From contig NZ_JACHJQ010000011.1 of NCBI RefSeq assembly GCF_014203735.1, forward strand, positions 124,001 to 188,000: DNA of 64,000 nucleotides. The letters run 5' to 3'. Below are positions 58,793-64,000 of the stretch, piece by piece. A program made the translations under genes and the position numbers. Numbering within the stretch: the stretch's first letter is position 1; each line of letters begins with the position of its first letter. The stretch comes from Actinophytocola algeriensis (GTDB lineage: Bacteria; Actinomycetota; Actinomycetes; Mycobacteriales; Pseudonocardiaceae). The notes below the pieces were generated by a model that was given only the letters and a program-made list of their open reading frames with translations, was not told where the DNA came from and searched no databases.

Positions 58793-60697
58793 TCAGGCAT
58801 CCCGTGACTTCTCGCGGGCCCGTGCCCGGCCGCGCTGTGTGCTGTCGAGGATGACCTTGCGGATCCGCACCACGTCGGGCGCGACCTCGACGCACTCGTC
58901 GGTGGCGCAGAACTCGAGCGCCTCCTCGAGCACCAGCTTGCGCGGCCTGGCGAGGCGCTCAAGCTCGTCACCGGTGGAGGAGCGCATGTTGGTGAGCTTC
59001 TTCTCCCTGGTGACGTTGACGTCCAGGTCCTCGGCGCGCGGGTTCTCGCCGACGACCATGCCCTGGTACACGTCCGCGCCGGGCTCGACGAAGAACGTGC
59101 CGCGGTCGGCCAGCTGGATCATGGCGTAGCTGGTGACCGAGCCGGTCCGGTCCGCGACCAGCGACCCGGAGTGGCGGCCGCGGATCTGGCCCGCCCACGG
59201 GAAGTAGCCCTCGAAGATCGCGTTCGCGATGCCGGTGCCCCTGGTCTCGGTGAGGAAGTCGGTGCGGAAGCCGATCAGGCCGCGCGACGGGACGACGTAC
59301 TCGACCTTGACGCGCCCGGTGCCGTGCCCGCCCATGTGCTCCAGGCGGCCCTTGCGGGCGGCGAGCAGCTGGGTGATCGCACCGAGGTGCTCCTCCGGCG
59401 CGTCCACGGTGAGCCGCTCGAACGGCTCGCACAGCTGCCCGTCGACGTGCCGGGTGACGACCTCGGGGCGGCCGACGGTCAGCTCGAAACCCTCGCGGCG
59501 CATGGTCTCCACGAGGATCGCGAGTGCCAGCTCGCCTCGGCCCTGGACCTCCCAGGCGTCGGGGCGCTCGGTCGGCAGGACGCGGACCGACACGTTGCCG
59601 ACCAGCTCGGAGTCGAGCCGGTTCTTCAGCATCCGCGCGGTCAGCTTGGTGCCGCCGCCGCGGCCGGCGAGCGGGGAGGTGTTGACGCCGATGGTGACCG
59701 AGATGGCCGGCTCGTCGACGTGGATGCGCTCCAGCGGCTGCGGGTTGGCCGGGTCGGCGAGCGTGTCACCGATGGTGATCTCGGGGATGCCCGCGATCGC
59801 GACGATGTCGCCTGCCTCCGCCTGGGTGGCGGGGATCCGCTCGAGGTTCTGCGTGATCAGCAGCTCGGTGATCTTGACGTTGGTGATGCTGCCGTCCGCG
59901 CGGCACCACGCGACCTGCTGGCCCTTGCTGATGGTGCCCGCGTGCACGCGGCACAGCGCGATGCGGCCGAGGAAGCTGGACGCGTCGAGGTTCGTGACCA
60001 GTGCGCGCAGCGGCGCCTCCGGGTCGCCCGACGGCGGCGGCACGTGCTGGAGCAGCACGTCGAACAGCGGGTCGAGGTTCTCGCTGTCGGGCAGGTCGCC
60101 GTCGGCGGGCGCGGTCAGCGACGCGCGGCCTGCGCGGGCCGAGGCGTACACGACCGGCAGGTCGAGGATGTTGGTGTCGATCGTGTCCAGTTCGGTGGCG
60201 AGGTCGAGCAGCAGGTCGTGCGTCTCGGCGACGACCTCCTCGATGCGCGCGTCCGGCCGGTCGACCTTGTTCACCACGAGCAGGACGGGCAGGCCGGCGG
60301 CGAGCGTCTTGCGGAGCACGAAGCGGGTCTGGGGCAGCGGGCCCTCGCTCGCGTCGACGAGCAGCACCACGCCGTCCACCATGGACAGCCCGCGCTCGAC
60401 CTCGCCGCCGAAGTCCGCGTGACCAGGGGTGTCGATCACGTTGATGGTGACCGGCCCGTCGGGCGTCTCGCGGTGCACGGCGGTGTTCTTCGCGAGGATC
60501 GTGATGCCCTTCTCACGTTCCAGGTCGCCGGAGTCCATGATCCGGTCCACGGGTTCGGCGCGGGCCGAGAAGGCGCCGGTCTGGCGGAGCATCGCGTCGA
60601 CGAGCGTGGTCTTGCCGTGGTCGACGTGCGCGACGATCGCGACGTTGCGGAGGTCGGTCCTGGCGATCGCGGGCGTGATCGTGTCGGTGGCGGGCAC
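58793..60697 (-). CDS. typA: Ribosome-associated GTPase TypA/BipA
   Basis: A 634-residue translational GTPase. G1 is [14 protein letters not shown]3 [20 protein letters not shown] and G4 VNKVDRPDA. Domains II, III and V follow, with the BipA-specific C-terminal domain ([36 protein letters not shown]). The protein binds the ribosome and helps 50S assembly and stress adaptation. GTG 60697 is the start. It equals Rv1165 and is the last gene of the inverted block. Confidence 0.95.
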   Translation of the reverse strand: MPATDTITPAIARTDLRNVAIVAHVDHGKTTLVDAMLRQTGAFSARAEPVDRIMDSGDLEREKGITILAKNTAVHRETPDGPVTINVIDTPGHADFGGEVERGLSMVDGVVLLVDASEGPLPQTRFVLRKTLAAGLPVLLVVNKVDRPDARIEEVVAETHDLLLDLATELDTIDTNILDLPVVYASARAGRASLTAPADGDLPDSENLDPLFDVLLQHVPPPSGDPEAPLRALVTNLDASSFLGRIALCRVHAGTISKGQQVAWCRADGSITNVKITELLITQNLERIPATQAEAGDIVAIAGIPEITIGDTLADPANPQPLERIHVDEPAISVTIGVNTSPLAGRGGGTKLTARMLKNRLDSELVGNVSVRVLPTERPDAWEVQGRGELALAILVETMRREGFELTVGRPEVVTRHVDGQLCEPFERLTVDAPEEHLGAITQLLAARKGRLEHMGGHGTGRVKVEYVVPSRGLIGFRTDFLTETRGTGIANAIFEGYFPWAGQIRGRHSGSLVADRTGSVTSYAMIQLADRGTFFVEPGADVYQGMVVGENPRAEDLDVNVTREKKLTNMRSSTGDELERLARPRKLVLEEALEFCATDECVEVAPDVVRIRKVILDSTQRGRARAREKSRDA

Positions 60698-60793
60698 GCG
60701 CGTGCTCCTGATTCATGGTCTGGCGTCATTGGCTGCGCACGAGAGAAGGCGCGCGCGATGTCGAGGATAGCTGGCCGGAGTGGCGGCCCGGTC

Positions 60794-60812
60794 AAAGGTT
60801 AGCTTAACCTTA
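60794..60812. promoter_or_regulatory. Iron-box-like palindrome (DtxR/IdeR type)
   Basis: AAAGGTTAGCTTAACCTTA matches the 19-bp consensus TTAGGTTAGSCTAACCTAA at 15 positions, with the core AGGTTAG/TAACCT intact. It lies 28 bp before the TTG of a Cys-rich mini-gene and about 100 bp upstream of typA on the other strand. Binding is inferred. Confidence 0.55.
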
Positions 60813-60840
60813 GTCGGTTCCCCTCGAGTTGGAGTCGACT

Positions 60841-61008
60841 TTGGGCAAGCGGAAGACGCCCGCGGACTACGTGCGGAAGTGGACGAAGGCGGGCAAGGTC
60901 AAGAAGAAGTGCTGCCGGTCGAAGTCCCGCTGCAAGAAGTGCCCGGTGCTGGCGCTCAAGCGGGCCAAGGTGAAGGTCGCGAAGCGCGAGCTGAAGCACG
61001 CCGCCTAG
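60841..61008 (+). CDS. Small basic Cys-rich protein
   Basis: A 55-residue protein from TTG 60841, with GGAG 6 bases upstream. It is strongly basic (MGKRKTPADYVRKWTKAGKV, many Lys and Arg) with four cysteines in KKKCCRSKSRCKKCPVLALK, a compact zinc- or iron-binding pattern. The iron-box-like palindrome just upstream suggests expression under iron limitation. I do not recognise a named family. Its stop overlaps the 3' end of the convergent membrane gene by 4 bp, which supports a real gene boundary. Confidence 0.7.
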   Translation: MGKRKTPADYVRKWTKAGKVKKKCCRSKSRCKKCPVLALKRAKVKVAKRELKHAA

Positions 61009-61319
61009 TGCGGCTGGTGCGGGTACGCACCGGACGGCTGCTGCGGGTACTGCGGGGCCTGGACCTGCGTCTTCGGCCGGACCATCCCGTTCAGCGCCAC
61101 CACCACGAGCGCCGCCGCCACCCCCGAGGAGCCGATCGCGAACGCCGCGGAGGCCTGCGCCTCGTACTGGCCGCACGATTCGTGGTCGCCGTCCTCGGGC
61201 GTCAGCACACAGGTGTCGACGTCCTCGACGACGCCGGCGCCCACCAGGAAGGCCGTCACCGCCGCGCCGACCGCGAGGAGCAGCAGCACCTGCTGGAGGA
61301 GGCGGATCACGATGGTCAT
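61005..61319 (-). CDS. Two-helix membrane protein with Pro/Gln tail
   Basis: A 104-residue protein. Helix 1 is IRLLQQVLLLLAVGAAVTAF and helix 2 AFAIGSSGVAAALVVVALNG. Between them is an extracytoplasmic loop with two Cys (VDTCVLTPEDGDHESCGQY) that may form a disulfide. The short cytoplasmic tail APQYPQQPSGAYPHQPH recalls the Pro/Gln-rich proteins at 3272-5253. Function unknown. ATG 61319 begins the first helix and is preferred over 61424, which would run through the trpS leader region. Confidence 0.72.
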   Translation of the reverse strand: MTIVIRLLQQVLLLLAVGAAVTAFLVGAGVVEDVDTCVLTPEDGDHESCGQYEAQASAAFAIGSSGVAAALVVVALNGMVRPKTQVQAPQYPQQPSGAYPHQPH

Positions 61320-61342
61320 GGCCGCGGACAGTAGCGGGCCCG

Positions 61343-61348
61343 TATAGT
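61343..61348 (+). promoter_or_regulatory. -10 element of the trpS leader transcript
   Basis: TATAGT lies 7 bases before the leader ATG at 61356, so the transcript probably starts on the AUG itself (leaderless). No good -35 is seen. Confidence 0.55.
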
Positions 61349-61355
61349 CGGGAGC

Positions 61356-61394
61356 ATGCGCAACGTCACAACATCCATGTGGTGGGCCGCCTGA
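61356..61394 (+). CDS. Trp leader peptide MRNVTTSMWWAA
   Basis: A 12-codon frame with two consecutive Trp codons (TGG TGG) followed by GCC GCC TGA. It lies 108 bp before trpS and directly before competing hairpins, the classic form of a ribosome-stalling attenuator. The peptide itself should have no function. Confidence 0.8.
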   Translation: MRNVTTSMWWAA

Positions 61395-61456
61395 CGGCGG
61401 CCGAATTCCTGTTGCGTTGACCACAGGCCGCCCGACCGGGCGGCCTTCTGCTTTTC
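61385..61456 (+). promoter_or_regulatory. trpS transcription attenuator
   Basis: Four segments can pair. 1: GGCCGCC (61385-61391). 2: GGCGGCC (about 61396-61402). 3: GGCCGCCCG (61426-61434). 4: CGGGCGGCC (61437-61445), followed by TTCTGCTTTT. 3:4 is an intrinsic terminator, 2:3 an antiterminator, 1:2 frees the terminator. Ribosomes stalled at the Trp codons would cover segment 1 and allow 2:3, so trpS is read when charged tRNA-Trp is scarce. Confidence 0.8.
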
Positions 61457-61501
61457 CAGGGGTCCCGGCGGGTGGCCGCGAACTCGAGGAGCGTTCGAGC
61501 G

Positions 61502-62479
61502 ATGACCCGCCTCTCCGGCATCACCCCGTCCGGGCCCACCCACGTCGGCAACTACCTGGGGGCCGTGCGCCGCTGGACGCGGGAGGGCGGTCCGGACGAC
61601 CTGTACTTCGTGTCCGACCTGCACGGCATGACCACGCCCTACCACCCGCAGAAGCTGCGGTCGCGCACCCGTGAGCTGCTCGCCATCCTCATCGCGGCCG
61701 GGATCGAGCCGGACACCGTGTTCGTCCAGTCCGACCTGCTGCACCAGCTGGGGCCGCTGACGTGGGTGCTGGAGTGCTCGTGCGCGTTCGGGGAGGCGGC
61801 GCGGATGACGCAGTTCAAGGAGAAGAGCGCCGACCGCACGCACGAGGGCACGCCGGTCCGGGTCGGCCTGTTCACCTACCCGGTGCTGATGGCCGCCGAC
61901 ATCCTCCTGCAGGGCGCCGACGAGGTGCCCGTCGGCGACGACCAGGCCCAGCACGTCGAGCTGGCGCGGGTGCTGGCCCGCCGGTTCAACAGCACGTACG
62001 GGGACGCGTTGGTGGTGCCCAGGGCCGTCACCCCGCCCGCGGGCGCGCGGATCAAGGACCTGACCGACCCGACGCGCAAGATGGACAAGTCGGCCCGCGA
62101 CGCCGCGGGGGTGCTGTTCGTGCTGGATGAGCCGGACCTGTTGCGCCGCAAGGTGAAACGCGCGGTGACCGACAGTCTCGGGCGGCTGGAGTACCGGCCG
62201 GACCACCAGCCGGGTCTCGCGAACCTGCTGGAGATCCTGGCCGCGTGCCAGGGCAAGTCCCCGCGCGAGGTGGTGGCCGGGTACTCGTCGTACGGCGAGG
62301 TGAAGGACGCCGTCGCGGAGGCGGTGGTCGAGGAGCTGCGGCCACTGCGGGAACGCACCAGTGAGCTGCTGGCCGATCCGGCGGAGCTGGACCGGATCCG
62401 CGCGCTCGGCGGCGAACGGGCGGCGGAACGCGGCGGCCACCGGCTGAGCACGGTCCTGCGCCTGGCGGGGGTGGGCTGA
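61502..62479 (+). CDS. trpS: Tryptophanyl-tRNA synthetase
   Basis: A 325-residue class Ic synthetase charging tRNA-Trp. The HIGH-type motif is SGPTHVGNYLGAV and the KMSKS-type motif is KMDKSARD; GDDQAQHVELARVLARRFN is also conserved. ATG 61502 follows GAGGAG by about 9 bases; the frame is open to 61472. Length is normal. It is controlled by the Trp-codon attenuator just upstream. If a second trpS exists elsewhere, this could be the inducible or indolmycin-resistant type; that cannot be decided here. Confidence 0.94.
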   Translation: MTRLSGITPSGPTHVGNYLGAVRRWTREGGPDDLYFVSDLHGMTTPYHPQKLRSRTRELLAILIAAGIEPDTVFVQSDLLHQLGPLTWVLECSCAFGEAARMTQFKEKSADRTHEGTPVRVGLFTYPVLMAADILLQGADEVPVGDDQAQHVELARVLARRFNSTYGDALVVPRAVTPPAGARIKDLTDPTRKMDKSARDAAGVLFVLDEPDLLRRKVKRAVTDSLGRLEYRPDHQPGLANLLEILAACQGKSPREVVAGYSSYGEVKDAVAEAVVEELRPLRERTSELLADPAELDRIRALGGERAAERGGHRLSTVLRLAGVG

Positions 62480-62526
62480 CGCGAACCGCTCAAGAAGCGG
62501 GTCCGTCTCACCTAGAGTGTCGGCGC

Positions 62527-63126
62527 ATGAGCCCAGCGGAGGCAGCGCAGCCCGATCAGGGTCCGGTACTCGACACCAGGCTGCGGGGCAAACAGCTCCA
62601 CGCAGACCCTCGGGTGATCACCTACGGCCGACACTCGATGGCGCTCGACGAGGTGGAGTGGGTCGCCTTCTGGGCGGCCCACACCGCCACGAAGCGGATG
62701 CTGACCCCGACGTCCCACCACAGCGAGTACAGCTTCGAGGTGGGCAAGGACCCGTACCCGGTCGGGCGCAGGATCATCGTGCACGAGTACGTCCCCGGCA
62801 AGAGCGAGGACCCGCCCGAGGTCTGGACGTTCCTCGTGAACCTGGCCGAGCGGTACCTGGTGCCGCGGCTGCTCGCCGACCTCGTCGACCGGGTCCGCCG
62901 CGGCGAGACCGTCACGGTCGGCGGCAGCGTGAAGGTGAACCAGGACGGCATCGTGTGCCGCAAGCCGACGGTTTCCGCGTCCTGGCAGTCGATCACCCGT
63001 GTCGTGCCGTACCAGGGCATGGTGTGGATCTACCAGGCCGGCATCGAGAAGCCGGTGCTGACCGTGCCGTTGCGCCACCCCAACGCCGGGTTGATGCCCG
63101 CCCTGTTCGCCGCGTTCATGCCGTGA
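62527..63126 (+). CDS. Conserved hypothetical protein
   Basis: A 199-residue soluble protein starting MSPAEAAQPDQGPVLDTRLR. It has RVITYGRHSMALDEVEWVAF, a central FEVGKDPYPVGRRIIVHEYV, VNLAERYLVPRLLADLVDRV and SVKVNQDGIVCRKPTVSASW. The pattern of short strands and one long helix resembles a PH-like domain, but I cannot place it in a family. No signal peptide or membrane segment. It is followed by a GNAT gene after 6 bp, so the two probably form one transcript. Confidence 0.75.
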   Translation: MSPAEAAQPDQGPVLDTRLRGKQLHADPRVITYGRHSMALDEVEWVAFWAAHTATKRMLTPTSHHSEYSFEVGKDPYPVGRRIIVHEYVPGKSEDPPEVWTFLVNLAERYLVPRLLADLVDRVRRGETVTVGGSVKVNQDGIVCRKPTVSASWQSITRVVPYQGMVWIYQAGIEKPVLTVPLRHPNAGLMPALFAAFMP

Positions 63127-63132
63127 CGGCCG

Positions 63133-63648
63133 ATGGCCATCCTCGCCCGTCCGGAGGCGCTGTCCGGCGACGTGCTGATCCGGCCCGCCCGGCCCGGCGA
63201 GGAGGACGTCGTGCTGGACCTGCTGGCGGCGGCCGCGGCCTGGCTGCGTGGTCGGGGCGTCGAGCAGTGGCCCGAGCTGTTCCCCGCGGGGTCCGTCCGG
63301 GCGCGGATCGACGCGGGTGAAGCGCTCCTGGCCGAGGAGGCCGGGCAGCCGGTCGCGACGCTCGTCGTCGCGGAGGAGGACCGCGAGCTCTGGGGCGCGG
63401 ACGCGGCACCGGCCTACTACGTCTCCCGGCTCGCGGTCGTACGGCACGGCGTCCGCCTCGGTCACCGCGTCATCGACTGGGTCGCCGCGAAGGCCGCCGC
63501 GCGCGGCGTTCGCCACGTCCGGCTCGCCACCGCCGCCGACAACCCGGCGCTACGGCGGTACTACGAACGCGCGGGGTTCGTCCACGTCGCCGATCCGCCG
63601 CACGCGCGGTGGCCGACGAGCCTCTACGAGCGGACAGCCGTGCTCTGA
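63133..63648 (+). CDS. GNAT-family N-acetyltransferase
   Basis: A 171-residue acetyltransferase. Core segments are LIRPARPGEEDVVLDLLAAA, YYVSRLAVVRHGVRLGHRVI (acetyl-CoA binding, with VRHGVRLG in the place of the usual Q/R-x-x-G-x-G/A) and RLATAADNPALRRYYERAGF. The substrate is unknown. The ATG is used; GTG 63171 is an alternative that would start at the core domain. The 3' end overlaps the convergent NUDIX gene by 25 bp. Confidence 0.86.
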   Translation: MAILARPEALSGDVLIRPARPGEEDVVLDLLAAAAAWLRGRGVEQWPELFPAGSVRARIDAGEALLAEEAGQPVATLVVAEEDRELWGADAAPAYYVSRLAVVRHGVRLGHRVIDWVAAKAAARGVRHVRLATAADNPALRRYYERAGFVHVADPPHARWPTSLYERTAVL

Positions 63649-64000
63649 CGCAGCAGCTGCCGCAGGGCGGGGATGAGCACCCGGTCCGCGGGCAGCCACG
63701 GCACCGAACCCAGCTGCCCGGCCGTGAGCCACCGCAGGTCGGCGTGGTCGTGCGGGTGCGGCTCGGCGTCGCCGACGAGGGTGGCGCGGTAGATCCGCAG
63801 CAGCTTTCCCTTCGGCAGCGCCACATCCGGGCCGACCGCCGCACCGACCGCGACCGTGACGCCCAGCTCCTCGGCGCACTCCCGCGCGACGGCGTCCACA
63901 TCGGACTCACCGGGCTCGACCCGCCCGCCGGGCAGCTCCCACAGCCCGGCCGCGTCCGCCGGGTATGACCGCTGCTGCGCCAGCAGGCACCGGCCGCGCA
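63624..64000 (-). CDS. NUDIX hydrolase (cut by window edge)
   Basis: The 3' part of a MutT-like gene, about 125 residues, running off the right edge. The complete Nudix box GGRVEPGESDVDAVARECAE followed by ELGV fits G-x5-E-x7-REUXEExGU. Upstream are RGRCLLAQQRSYPADAAGLW and ELP. The family hydrolyses nucleoside diphosphate derivatives such as oxidised dNTPs; the substrate is unknown. The start codon lies outside the window. Confidence 0.9.
   Translation of the reverse strand, partial: RGRCLLAQQRSYPADAAGLWELPGGRVEPGESDVDAVARECAEELGVTVAVGAAVGPDVALPKGKLLRIYRATLVGDAEPHPHDHADLRWLTAGQLGSVPWLPADRVLIPALRQLLRQSTAVRS

Noticed and set aside
61356-61500. T-box riboswitch before trpS
   Set aside because: No T-box AGGGUGGNACCGCG-type core is present; the Trp codons and four-segment pairing explain the leader.

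Overview
The window is high-GC actinobacterial DNA with dense genes, many GTG starts, GTGA/ATGA start-stop overlaps and G/C-rich third codon positions. Two mycothiol enzymes (Mca, MshB), the succinylase branch of lysine synthesis (DapC, DapD, DapE), a GpgS-type glucosyl-3-phosphoglycerate synthase, FolP2, a 7Fe ferredoxin and PhoH2 place it in Actinomycetota. Gene content and order follow, from memory, Mycobacterium tuberculosis Rv1074c-Rv1100 and then, inverted, Rv1210-Rv1165. Together with several non-mycobacterial accessory genes this suggests a Pseudonocardiales soil actinomycete of the Lentzea/Saccharothrix/Amycolatopsis type. The genus is an inference.

Layout. 1-11.3 kb: thiolase (cut by the left edge), SGNH hydrolase, cystathionine beta-synthase, a Pro/Gln/Gly-rich membrane protein and a smaller relative, cystathionine gamma-synthase, a secreted mini-protein, 4-hydroxyphenylpyruvate dioxygenase with a divergent Lrp regulator, GreA, a DUF4307 protein, Mca and a coupled membrane protein. 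11.3-20 kb is accessory: a serine hydrolase/histidine kinase/response regulator operon, a DUF255 thioredoxin-fold protein, an unknown RG-rich protein, an MFS/LysR divergent pair and a flavin-binding-fold protein. 20-24.3 kb: hemolysin III, CoA-binding protein, short-chain Z-prenyl synthase, PhoH2.

24.3-29 kb holds the most unusual structure. A ligB-guaB1 operon appears to start from a leaderless GTG under a PafBC-type (LexA-independent DNA damage) promoter. About 300 bp beyond its end, on the same strand, lies a tandem array of four ~121-bp units. Three of them carry the same promoter motif with exact spacing, each placed just before a pair of inverted repeats, with no gene downstream on that strand. 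I read it as a candidate array of damage-inducible small RNAs.

29-39 kb: a MerR-PP2C fusion, a MocR regulator divergent from an EamA transporter, fumarase, an FNR-like flavoprotein, tandem L,D-transpeptidases, a trypsin-like protease, GlpX and a DUF4245 protein. 39-48.8 kb: Tag glycosylase, DivIVA-like protein, GpgS, FolP2, LOG, NADAR, DapE/DapD, a CHAD protein, DapC, ferredoxin and a small membrane protein. 48.8-60.7 kb: MshB, translationally coupled to an orphan peptide-type permease, then a five-gene Opp/Dpp operon, an LpqW-like lipoprotein and TypA. 60.7-64 kb: a Cys-rich mini-protein under an iron-box-like palindrome, trpS under a Trp-codon leader-peptide attenuator, a conserved unknown protein, a GNAT and a NUDIX protein cut by the right edge.

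I saw no rRNA, tRNA, CRISPR array, insertion sequence or phage gene.
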